Positions 7,797 to 15,629 of a stretch of 64,000 nucleotides of DNA are shown piece by piece; the stretch's first letter is position 1, and every line of letters begins with the position of its first letter. The stretch is taken from the NCBI RefSeq assembly GCF_009930795.1, contig NZ_CP017146.1, positions 2,046,001 through 2,110,000 on the forward strand, read 5' to 3'. This DNA is from Marisediminicola antarctica (GTDB lineage: Bacteria; Actinomycetota; Actinomycetes; Actinomycetales; Microbacteriaceae). The notes beneath the pieces are model-generated. The model had not been told where the DNA came from and did not search any database. It saw nothing but the letters and a program-made list of their open reading frames with translations. The position numbers and the translations under genes were made by a program.

Positions 7797-10169
7797 ATGC
7801 ACAAACACGTTGACGTGTTGATCGTCGGCGCCGGCCTGAGTGGCGTTGGCGCTGCTGCACACCTGAAACGAGACCTGCCAGGGAAGACCTTCGTGGTCCT
7901 TGAGTCGCGTCCCTCGATCGGCGGAACGTGGGACTTGTTCCGCTATCCGGGGGTCCGATCGGACTCGGACATGTTCACTCTCGGGTATTCCTTCCGCCCC
8001 TGGACAGACGCGAAAGCAGTCGCTCCTGGGGCATCGATTCGTGACTATATCCAAGCGACGATCGACGACGAGCAGCTGGGCGAGCACATCCGCCTCCAGC
8101 ACCGCGTGATCTCGGCATCCTGGTCCAGCGAGTCCGCACTGTGGACGGTCATCGCCGCCCGCACGGGTTCGGATGAATTCCGCCCCGGGCAGCCGTTCAA
8201 CGAGCAGATGGTCTTCACCTCCTCCTTTCTGTTCGTGTGTTCCGGGTACTACCGGTACGACGAGGGCTTCACTCCGGTGTTCCCCGGCGCGGAGAGTTTC
8301 TCGGGCGAGCTGGTGCACCCGCAGCACTGGCCGGCCGACCTCCACTACGCGGGAAAGCGCGTCGTCGTTGTGGGGAGCGGTGCTACAGCTGTCACCCTCG
8401 TGCCGTCCATGGCGACCGAGGCCGCCCATGTGACGATGCTCCAGCGATCGCCGACGTACATTGCGCCGATCCCGTCGGGAGACCGCAAGGCGGATACTCT
8501 TCGCAAATATCTCCCGGCCCAGCTGGCCTACAGCTTGACTCGGGCCAAGAACATCGGCTATTCGATCTTTACCTATCGGCTGAGTCGCCGGCATCCGGAG
8601 AGGATGAAGGCGATCCTGCGGGATGCCGCGATCCGCATGTTGCCCGAGGGTTTCGACGTCGATACGCACTTGTCTCCGCGCTACAACCCGTGGGATGAAC
8701 GATTGTGCATGACGCCGGATGCTGATCTTTACAAGGCGATCAGGCGCGGCACGGCCGACAACGTCACGGACCGCATCGACCGGATCACCCCGACTGGAAT
8801 CGAGCTTGCCTCTGGCAGGACCCTCGATGCAGACATCATTGTCAGCGCGACGGGACTCAACGTTCTGGCCATCGGCGGAATGGCACTCACGGTGGACGGG
8901 GCACCGATCACCCTGGCGGACACCCTCACCTACAAGGGCATGATGCTCGACGGTGTGCCGAACTTCGCCATGACGATCGGGTACACGAACGCATCCTGGA
9001 CGCTGAAAGCCGACCTCGTGGCACGCTACATCGGTCGCACGCTCAAATACATGGATCGTCACCACCTCGACACCGTCACTCCCCGGGCGGCGGAATCTGT
9101 CAAGGCAGGCAACCTGGTCTCACTGATCGACTTGCAGTCCGGGTATGTGCTGAGAAGCGCCGGTGATTTGCCGCGGCAGGGCGCGAGCACTCCGTGGCGC
9201 CTGCACCAGAACTACCTGAGAGACTTCCGACTGCTTCGGCTCGGGCGGGTGACGAATGATGTGAGGTTCGGTCGCCGAGGCGCGGATGCTGCGGCCGCGG
9301 GAATTCCTCTCGACCTCCCGGGTTCCGGAGTGATCGACATCGACGGCGCCCGCGTTCGTTACCGCGTGACCGGGCAGGGCAGCCCGATTCTGCTGCTTCA
9401 TGGGATCGGACAGAGCCTGGAGGACTGGAACGAGCAGCACGACCGTCTGTCCGACGCACACACTGTGTACAGCGTTGACCTCCCCGGTTTCGCCTACTCC
9501 GACCGGTTACCAGGCACGGCATCCCTGGCTGGGCTCGCGAGCATCCTGCCGGCATTTCTCGACCGATTCGGGCTGATCCAGCCCGTTCCAGTGATCGGGA
9601 ATTCCCTTGGGGGTGCCGTCGCCATGACCTTCGCTGTGGCGCATCCCGAACGGGTTTCCTCGCTTGTTCTGGTGGACAGCGCAGGATTCGGAAAAGAGGT
9701 CACGATAGCTCTGCGGCTTCTCGCGATCAGACCGGTCGGCATTGTGCTGCTGCGCCCGAGCAGGAAGAGCTCCACCCGAACGGTCGACGGCATTTTTTAC
9801 GACAAGAAGCACGTCACCGCAGACCGGGTCGATCACAAGTTGGCCCTGACGAACCGTTCGGCTCATCGGTCTACGCTGCTGGACCTCGCTCAGGAGCTCG
9901 GCACCTTCCGAGGCATCCGGATGCCGTGGCGTACCCGTCTGCTCGCCGAGGTCGCGAGCCTCCGAATTCCGGTGCTGATCATGTGGGGCGACCACGATCA
10001 CGTGCTTCCGTTCATGCATCTGGATGCAGCCACGCGAGCGCTTCCGCACGCCCAGACTCACACGTTCCACAATGCGGGCCACATGCCCCAGATCGAGCAC
10101 GCCGACGAATTCGCCGACGTGCTTCGCGGATTCATCGCCAATTCACGTCAAGAATGGCTTCACGTCTGA
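7797..10169 (+). CDS. EthA-like Baeyer-Villiger monooxygenase fused to alpha/beta hydrolase
   Basis: 790 residues in two enzymes. Residues 1-500 are a class B flavin monooxygenase closely resembling mycobacterial EthA (about 490 residues): FAD motif G-A-G-L-S-G at 11-16, the Baeyer-Villiger fingerprint F-S-G-E-L-V-H-P-Q-H-W-P at 168-179, and the NADPH motif G-S-G-A-T-A at 193-198. Residues 510-785 are an alpha/beta hydrolase with nucleophile Ser603 in G-N-S-L-G-G, acid Asp734 in G-D-H-D-H-V-L-P, and His762 in N-A-G-H-M. The junction is a short Gly/Ala/Pro linker with no stop or frameshift. Chemistry expected: ketone to ester or lactone, then ester hydrolysis within one polypeptide. The substrate is unknown. 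Divergent from tetR. Confidence 0.9.
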   Translation: MHKHVDVLIVGAGLSGVGAAAHLKRDLPGKTFVVLESRPSIGGTWDLFRYPGVRSDSDMFTLGYSFRPWTDAKAVAPGASIRDYIQATIDDEQLGEHIRLQHRVISASWSSESALWTVIAARTGSDEFRPGQPFNEQMVFTSSFLFVCSGYYRYDEGFTPVFPGAESFSGELVHPQHWPADLHYAGKRVVVVGSGATAVTLVPSMATEAAHVTMLQRSPTYIAPIPSGDRKADTLRKYLPAQLAYSLTRAKNIGYSIFTYRLSRRHPERMKAILRDAAIRMLPEGFDVDTHLSPRYNPWDERLCMTPDADLYKAIRRGTADNVTDRIDRITPTGIELASGRTLDADIIVSATGLNVLAIGGMALTVDGAPITLADTLTYKGMMLDGVPNFAMTIGYTNASWTLKADLVARYIGRTLKYMDRHHLDTVTPRAAESVKAGNLVSLIDLQSGYVLRSAGDLPRQGASTPWRLHQNYLRDFRLLRLGRVTNDVRFGRRGADAAAAGIPLDLPGSGVIDIDGARVRYRVTGQGSPILLLHGIGQSLEDWNEQHDRLSDAHTVYSVDLPGFAYSDRLPGTASLAGLASILPAFLDRFGLIQPVPVIGNSLGGAVAMTFAVAHPERVSSLVLVDSAGFGKEVTIALRLLAIRPVGIVLLRPSRKSSTRTVDGIFYDKKHVTADRVDHKLALTNRSAHRSTLLDLAQELGTFRGIRMPWRTRLLAEVASLRIPVLIMWGDHDHVLPFMHLDAATRALPHAQTHTFHNAGHMPQIEHADEFADVLRGFIANSRQEWLHV

Positions 10170-10249
10170 TTCACGCGGCGAACGCTGCGGGGTCACTAAA
10201 CTTGAGCAACTCATCTGGTTAGTCGGTCGATCCACTGGAGGTGCCTCGC

Positions 10250-10666
10250 ATGGCGCAGACGAAGAAAAACAAGAAGAAATCCGGCGAGAAGAAGGCGAAG
10301 AAGGCACTGGCGCTCGCGGAGAAATCGGTGCAGGCGGCTAACAAGGCTGTGCGCGATTCGAGCAAGAAGTTGCGCGAGAAGGCGGCCGAATTGTCGAAGC
10401 AGACCGAGAAGTTGGCGGCGAAACAGGAGAAAGCCGGTCGTCGACTTGCCAGGGAAACCGCGAAAGCGTCGACCGCGACCCGATCGGCGGCGAAGCAACC
10501 GTCTCCCTCGCCACGACCTCCCTCGCCCCGGTCAACCGCGTCCCGGTCGACCGCGCCCAGTCTGATCGAGTTGCGTGAACAGGCAAAGGCGCAGAAGATC
10601 GTCGGGTATTCGCGCATGAACAAGTCCGCACTAATCACTGCTCTCGATTCGTCGAAGCCAGCGTGA
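10250..10666 (+). CDS. Lys-rich coiled-coil protein with C-terminal Rho_N/SAP-like motif
   Basis: 138 residues. The first 85 are extremely basic and helical (K-K-N-K-K-K-S-G-E-K-K-A-K-K), with Lys/Ala/Glu heptads suggesting a coiled coil that binds DNA by charge. A Pro/Ser-rich hinge of about 25 residues follows. The last 35 residues (S-L-I-E-L-R-E-Q-A-K...G-Y-S-R-M-N-K-S-A-L-I) match the Rho N-terminal/SAP type of nucleic-acid-binding helix pair. A GGAGG at 10237-10241 selects the ATG at 10250 over the GTG at 10241. The stop overlaps the parA start, so the two are co-translated. It may act as the DNA-binding partner of ParA in place of a ParB, but that is a guess. Confidence 0.7.
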   Translation: MAQTKKNKKKSGEKKAKKALALAEKSVQAANKAVRDSSKKLREKAAELSKQTEKLAAKQEKAGRRLARETAKASTATRSAAKQPSPSPRPPSPRSTASRSTAPSLIELREQAKAQKIVGYSRMNKSALITALDSSKPA

Positions 10667-11424
10667 AAGTCGTCGCGGTCTTCAGCACCAAGGGCGGTGT
10701 CGGCAAGACAACCGCAGCTGTGAATCTGGCCTTTGAAGCGGCGAAGGAGTCTCGGGTTCTGCTCTGGGACCTGGATCCGCAGGGTGCCACGACGTTCTTG
10801 CTGCAGGTAAAGCCGAAGGTCAAGGGTGGTGTCGGTTCGCTGGTAGCTGGCCCGAGCCGGGTCTCAGCCGCAATTCGGTCGACCGCGTATGGCAATCTCG
10901 ACGTGTTGCCGGCGGATGCGAGCTACCGCGATCTTGACCTCGTCTTCGACCACGCGAAGAAGTCGGAGAAGCGGATCGCGAAGATCCTTGAACAGGTTGA
11001 CCGTGATTACGACGTCGTCATCCTCGACTGCCCGCCGGGTTCTTCGCTCGTCGCGGAGAACGCCATCTACACCGCCGACGCCGTGGTGGTGCCGCTGGTT
11101 CCGTCACCCCTCTCGATGCGGTCGCTGGATCAGGTCACGGAGTTCGTGGCCGCATCGGCCTCGAAGGCGCCGATCATCGGGTTCTTCTCGATGGTCGACC
11201 GCCGCAAGACGACGCACCGCACGACGGTCGAGCAGTTGCCCGGCACACGCAAGGTCGTGACCGACATTGTTGTTCCTGCCACGGTGCAGATCGAACGGAT
11301 GGGCGCCGAGCGGGCGCCGGTGACTGTCTACGCGCCCCGCTCCCTGGCCGCGCAGGCATACGGCGACTTGTGGAGGCGTGTACAGGCGACCGTGAAGGTC
11401 AAAAAGGGCAGGCGCAAGAATTGA
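10663..11424 (+). CDS. ParA/MinD-family ATPase, orphan
   Basis: 253 residues. It has a deviant Walker A, S-T-K-G-G-V-G-K-T-T at 8-17 with the signature Lys; a P-loop switch D-L-D-P-Q-G-A-T-T; and D-C-P-P-G-S-S as Walker B. These mark a ParA-type ATPase that dimerises on DNA. It begins with GTG overlapping the upstream stop (GTGA). No parB or parS-like array is visible next to it, and the chromosomal parAB locus is elsewhere, so this is an accessory ParA. The C-terminus is basic (K-V-K-K-G-R-R-K-N). Its job may be positioning or organisation together with the Lys-rich protein. Confidence 0.85.
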   Translation: MKVVAVFSTKGGVGKTTAAVNLAFEAAKESRVLLWDLDPQGATTFLLQVKPKVKGGVGSLVAGPSRVSAAIRSTAYGNLDVLPADASYRDLDLVFDHAKKSEKRIAKILEQVDRDYDVVILDCPPGSSLVAENAIYTADAVVVPLVPSPLSMRSLDQVTEFVAASASKAPIIGFFSMVDRRKTTHRTTVEQLPGTRKVVTDIVVPATVQIERMGAERAPVTVYAPRSLAAQAYGDLWRRVQATVKVKKGRRKN

Positions 11425-11785
11425 CCGCGGCTGACCTTGGTCGAATGGGCAGGTTCCCCAAGCTGCGCTTCTGCAGCCCGCGCCCCTCGAAGTGGCCCAG
11501 ACCTTATCGGGAGACTGCGTCTTGTCCGCAAGCAGAGGCTTCACCAGCCACCAAACCTCACCGCCGCGCGAGCACGCATGACGCCAATTTGAGCTGACTG
11601 CGACCTCCTCGGAACGAGGTTCCCAGACTTCGCGATACGCCGCTGCAGCAAACAGGACATATCGCGCGGTGTCAGTCGAAAGTTTGCGTCAAAATTCCCT
11701 CCAAAGCATCGATATCAGCAGCACATCTGCATATTTATTGGAGAGGCGTCATGGCGCCCAAAGAATCCGGTCTCGGCCTCACGCG
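11425..11785. other. Noncoding stretch before the IS21-like element
   Basis: No gene is supported. There is a small hairpin CCTCGGAACGAGG near 11607-11619. At 11741-11756 lies a GGAGAGG Shine-Dalgarno-like sequence followed by an ATG at 11751, whose frame runs into the left end of the insertion element (54 codons). That frame may be a gene start interrupted by the element, but nothing identifies it. Confidence 0.35.
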
Positions 11786-11880
11786 TGACTATGTCAAGGT
11801 GTTTGGGACCCACGAGGGCAATCTAAGCGGGACCCACTTCGGGCTGGACGGTGTGTCACGGGCAACCTGGACTGGACCTT
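11786..11880 (+). repeat. Left end of the IS21-like element
   Basis: Holds terminal TGACTATG, repeat L1 at 11816-11835 (GGGCAATCTAAGCGGGACCC) and a related L2 at 11860-11879 (GGGCAACCTGGACTGGACCT), 44 bases apart. Multiple sub-terminal repeats of this kind are transposase-binding sites in IS21. Confidence 0.75.
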
Positions 11881-11933
11881 CGGGGCTGGTGGGCGTCGTT
11901 GCGATTGGTCAGTAGGCGATGTAATGTCAGCGA

Positions 11934-12287
11934 ATGCTGACTATTGCTTCGCGAGTGGACGTGATCAACCGATTGGGTCGAGCGATGGCCGATCCCACCC
12001 GGTCGCGAATCCTGCTATCGCTGCTGGATGGCCCTGGATATCCGGGTGAGCTGGCGCGCGAGTTGAAACTGACGCGGTCGAACGTGTCCAACCATTTGTC
12101 TTGCCTGCGCGGCTGCCGGATCGTGGCCGCCGTCCCCGAGGGCCGCTCGACTCGCTATGAGATCGCAGATCCCCACGTCACCCGTGCTCTCGTCGCTTTG
12201 GTCGACGTCGTGCTCGCGGTCGACGACGGAGCCGATTGTCGGAACGAGGCGTGCGACGTGCCGCTGTGCTGCGGGACCGGGGCATGA
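11934..12287 (+). CDS. cmtR: CmtR-like ArsR-family Cd/Pb sensor
   Basis: 117 residues of the ArsR/SmtB family, very close to CmtR of Mycobacterium tuberculosis. The recognition helix reads L-T-R-S-N-V-S-N-H-L-S-C-L-R-G-C. The CmtR metal ligands Cys57, Cys61 and Cys102 are all present at exactly those positions, and there are extra cysteines at 107, 112 and 113. CmtR represses its operon and releases DNA when Cd(II) or Pb(II) binds. The stop overlaps the next gene (ATGA), so sensor and transporter are coupled. The promoter must lie between the IS end and 11934 and may overlap the element's inner repeats. Confidence 0.9.
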   Translation: MLTIASRVDVINRLGRAMADPTRSRILLSLLDGPGYPGELARELKLTRSNVSNHLSCLRGCRIVAAVPEGRSTRYEIADPHVTRALVALVDVVLAVDDGADCRNEACDVPLCCGTGA

Positions 12288-12970
12288 GCGCCCCCGCAAC
12301 GGGCCGCCTCGACGAGATCCAACCGGACCGGAAGCTGCTGCTCCGCCGGCGGATTCGGTGGATCGTCGCGGCGACCATTGCCTATAACGTCGTCGAGGCG
12401 ATCATCGCGATCTCGGCCGGAACCGCCGCCTCGTCGGCTGCCCTGGTCGGATTCGGTCTGGACTCCATCGTCGAGGTCCTTTCCGCGGCCGCCGTGGCGT
12501 GGCAGTTCGCCTCCCCCGACCCCGAGAAGCGTGAAAAGACAGCGCTGCGCGTCATCGCCTGGTCGTTCTTCGCCCTCGCCGCCTATGTGGCCGTCGACGC
12601 CAGCTTGTCTTTGTTCGGTGTTCGAGAAGCAGAACACAGCCCGGTCGGAATCGCGCTTGCCGCGGTCAGCCTTGCGGTGATGCCTTTCCTGAGCTTTGCG
12701 GAACGAAGGGCTGGCCGAGAGCTGGGCTCAGCGTCCGCGATAGCTGACTCGAAGCAGACCCTGATCTGCTCCTATCTGTCCGCCGCCCTTCTGGTCGGGC
12801 TGCTGCTGAACGTCATGTTCGGGTGGGCGTGGGCGGACTCGGTCGCAGCCCTCGTGATCGTGGTCTTCGCAGTCCGCGAAGGGCTCGAGGCCTGGCGCGG
12901 CGATGCCTGCAAGGTGCCGGTGTCAGCACTGACCGGCGAACGAGACATCGAGCACGACGACTGCTGCTGA
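12284..12970 (+). CDS. CDF-type cation efflux protein
   Basis: 228 residues from the ATG at 12284, which overlaps the cmtR stop. An upstream in-frame start at 12236 is less likely because it would overlap cmtR by 50 bases. There are about six predicted membrane helices; F-G-L-D-S-I-V-E-V in the second carries the acidic residues used for metal binding in the cation diffusion facilitator superfamily. The long cytoplasmic domain of classical CDF proteins is missing, and the protein ends in Asp-His-Cys-rich residues (E-H-D-D-C-C), a possible extra metal site. Next to CmtR it is expected to export Cd, Pb or Zn. It converges on istB with only 3 bases between stops. Confidence 0.8.
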   Translation: MSAPATGRLDEIQPDRKLLLRRRIRWIVAATIAYNVVEAIIAISAGTAASSAALVGFGLDSIVEVLSAAAVAWQFASPDPEKREKTALRVIAWSFFALAAYVAVDASLSLFGVREAEHSPVGIALAAVSLAVMPFLSFAERRAGRELGSASAIADSKQTLICSYLSAALLVGLLLNVMFGWAWADSVAALVIVVFAVREGLEAWRGDACKVPVSALTGERDIEHDDCC

Positions 12971-12973
12971 GCT

Positions 12974-13607
12974 TCAGCTGCCGAGCCGGTGCTGTTTCTG
13001 GCTGTGGGCGAGACGGTAGGAGTCAGTGCCGGTCTCGATGATGGTGCCGTTGAACGTCAACCGGTCAACGATTGCCGCGCAAGGTCGCGGGTCGGTGAAC
13101 GTTTTCGTCCAGCCGGAGAACGACTCGTTCGAGGCGATCGCGATGGAGTTGTTCTCCTCCCGCTCGGTCAGCACCTGAAAGAGGAGTTCGGCGCCTCTCC
13201 GGTCGAGTTCCATGTAGCCGAGTTCGTCGATCATGAGGAGATCGACCCGACCGTAGCGGGCGATGGTTCGGGCGAGGTTTTTCTCGTCGGCTCCTTCGAC
13301 GAGTTCGTTCAGAAGCCTGGTGGCGAGGGTGTAGTTGACCCGGAACCCTTTCTCAGCAGCGGCCGTCCCGAGAGCGATGAGCAGGTGGCTTTTTCCGGTG
13401 CCGGAGTCGCCGATGAGGCAGAGCGGTTGACCTCGGCGGACCCAGTCCCCGGTGGCCAGCGTATTGATGGTCGCGGGGTTGATGTTCGGGTTGGCATCGA
13501 AGTCAAAATCCCCGAGCCACTTATCCCAGGGAACCCGGCTGCCTTGCCTCCTCAGAGAGACCGCTTCTTCGGCGGAGGGTGGTGGTGATGCTGGTTGTGG
13601 TGGTCAT
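12974..13607 (-). pseudogene. istB: istB, transposition helper ATPase, frameshifted
   Basis: IstB is the AAA+ helper of IS21 transposition. Its start (ATG at 13607, M-T-T-T-T-S-I-T-T-T-L-R-R-R) overlaps the istA stop. The Walker A region G-D-S-G-T-G-K-S-H and M-I-D-E-L-G-Y (Walker B) are intact in a different frame downstream. Between them the usual 30 or so residues are missing and the frame changes near 13,530-13,560, so a small deletion has inactivated the gene. The last 86 codons from 13234 remain open. Confidence 0.85.
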
Positions 13608-15207
13608 GATCCTGTTCCCTTCTTCACGGTGGGCGCGGTCTTCCCCGACTGCCGTTCAGGTAGTCGCAGCAGCTGGTCGTAAGCCGATACCGAAGGCAGC
13701 GGCCGCGTGTCAGCCGGAAGGCCCGCGATGACTGCCGCGGGATCCTCGAGACGGCGCTGGGTAAGACTGACTACCCGTCGCTCGGGACCTCGAGCATGTT
13801 CGACGAGGGGACGGTCCAACTGGGACCCACCGAGTGGTTCATGTCGTCGGTGCTTCGACCGCGACGACGTCGGCGGTGACCGCTCCGACCGTCAGCGCCG
13901 CGGTGATGCCGGCGACGATGTCGTCGGCGGTCATCGTGCGGTGCAGCAGGAGGACGTCGATCAGCGCTCGTGTGCCGCCAGCGTCCCCGTCGGTCTTCCG
14001 GGCGGCCGCTCAGAACGCTTCGTGAGCGGACGTGAAGACACCAGCTGCTCGAGCGTGGGCAAGAGCGGTCGAACCAGGGAGAGCGCCGGGCTTGTGAAGG
14101 AGGACCTCGAGGTAGTGGTCCAGGTTCACGCTTTGCCCGTGCATCGCTACGACGCGAGGGTGTCTGGCTATCTCGGTGCGGCCCTCGAAGAGAATCACCT
14201 CTGACGCGCGCAGGGAAACCCGCACCTGGCGGCCGATGAAGCGGGCCGGGACCGAATAGGACGCCATCCGCACCCGGACAAGGCTCGACCGGCTCACCCG
14301 CGGCGTCAACGACAGGCCCGGCTCGAACCGTTCCGCCGTGATCGGCGCCAGCAGCTCACGCTCGAAGGCGAAGTCCTGAGCCACTGTGCGCATGCGGTCG
14401 CCAATCCGCCGGTTCTCGTCGTCGAGGTCCCACCGACGAACCTTCTGATTCAGCTCCGCGAGGGAGTCGACCACGGGCATCAGAGAGAGGTGTGTGCTAC
14501 GGAACCGGCCGACGTCGCCCTCGATGCCGCCCTTCTCGTGAGCGCCCTCGATCCAGGGGTGGCAGTAGAACGCATCGAACCCATAGTGCGAACGGAATAG
14601 CACCCACCGCTGGTTTTCGATCCGCTGCCGGCCGCTGCCGTAGATGACTTTCACCACTGCGTCGGTGAGGTTGTCGTAGCGAATGTGGCGGGTCGGGATC
14701 CCGCCGATGTCCGCGAACGCGTCGATGTTACCCGCAAGAAACGCTTCCTGCGCCTGCGTCGGATAGATCCGGTGGATCGCCTTCCCCGACTGCGAGAGGC
14801 GAAAGGCGAAAGGCGAACATGTGGCACTTGGACTTCACCCCAGCCAACCCCACCTCAATATCGATCTCCGGTCGGCGCCGCCGGACGTAGTCGCGGACCG
14901 TCGGATACAACAGCTCTGCAGCGTCGTGTTCGTCCGAGAGCCGCGCGAAGATCCGCCTCGCCGTGTGACGTTGCTTGCGTGGGCCCTCGAGATCCTGGCG
15001 GAGCATCTCGTCGATCACGAGCTTGAACGCGTCCAACCGTGGTGCCGTCCGCACCCGCAGCTTCCTGGCCGGCGGCTCGGCCTGAGCCAGCGCCTGCCGA
15101 ACAGTCGGCCCGCCGACACCATGTCTTCGAGCCAGTTCCCTGATCGAGAGACCCTCAACGCGCGCATCACGTCGGATCCGCGCGATCAATTCCACCCGAG
15201 ACTCCAT
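13604..15207 (-). pseudogene. istA: istA transposase with several inactivating mutations
   Basis: The N-terminal helix-turn-helix is at 15207 downwards (L-S-I-R-E-L-A-R-R-H-G-V). The DDE-type core and C-terminus follow in other frames. Defects seen: a third tandem copy of AGGCGAA at 14797-14817, where two copies would keep the frame M-F-A-F-R-L-S-Q-S-G-K; an apparent deletion just upstream, between E-I-D-I-E and V-G-L-A-G; a TGA at about 14010 after S-A-H-E-A-F, where related IstA proteins have Trp; and a further frameshift near 13,830. The last part (Y-D-Q-L-L-R-L-P ending T-V-K-K-G-T-G-S) overlaps istB. Confidence 0.85.
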
Positions 15208-15257
15208 CCGAAACCTCCACCTTGAGCAACGAAACACGTTGCGACAACGGCGAAGGT

Positions 15258-15351
15258 GGGTCCGATTTAGGTTGCCCGTGACACCCCGTCCGGCCCGAAG
15301 TGGGTCCCGCTTAGATTGCCCTGGTGGGTACGACTAAAGCTGCCATAGTCA
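15258..15351 (-). repeat. Right end of the IS21-like element
   Basis: Inverted copy of the left end: R2 at 15258-15277 (GGGTCCGATTTAGGTTGCCC), R1 at 15302-15321 (GGGTCCCGCTTAGATTGCCC) and the terminus at 15344-15351 (CATAGTCA). It lies just upstream of istA, the usual place for IS21 repeats that also act in regulation. Confidence 0.75.
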
Positions 15352-15629
15352 CGCCGCCCGGCAACGTCGTCGACTACGAACTGGACGAAGCCGTCATCGC
15401 GATCGTTGGTTGCCACGTCGTCGACTTGCTCGCGGCCGTGTCGAAGTCCGAGCTGCGAGTCTCTGTCGGTTGAGCAGCGGGCTCTGGCGCGCGCGTCGCC
15501 CCCACTTGGGTGCCTGCGTCTTCTCCTCCACAAGCCGTGCTCGTGGAGGATTCTCCACAGGCAATATCCCCGATCAGGGTGTGGTTTGGTGTCGGTTGGA
15601 ATGTCGGTGGTGCCTGTCACTATGTGGGT
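15352..15629. other. Intergenic region upstream of the first HNH gene
   Basis: No gene is recognised. Some short frames read through it, but their translations are low in complexity. The GTG and TTG codons in frame upstream of 15630 have no ribosome binding site, so the region is taken as the promoter region of the HNH gene. Confidence 0.35.

Larger units (their letters stand above)
11786..15351. mobile_element. IS21-family element with a metal-resistance cassette, decayed
   Basis: The two ends are inverted copies of about 90 bases. Both begin TGACTATG (11786; on the minus strand at 15351) and contain the same blocks G-rich core GGGCAATCTAAGCGGGACCC and an inner variant about 45 bases further in. 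They are in the opposed orientation expected of one element. Between them lie cmtR and a cation-efflux gene (+ strand), then istB and istA (- strand). The gene order istA-istB with ATGA overlap fits IS21. Both transposition genes are broken, so the unit is now immobile. No clear target-site duplication is seen (flanks ..cacgcg and cgccgc..). That the cassette moved with the element is an inference from its enclosure. Confidence 0.7.
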
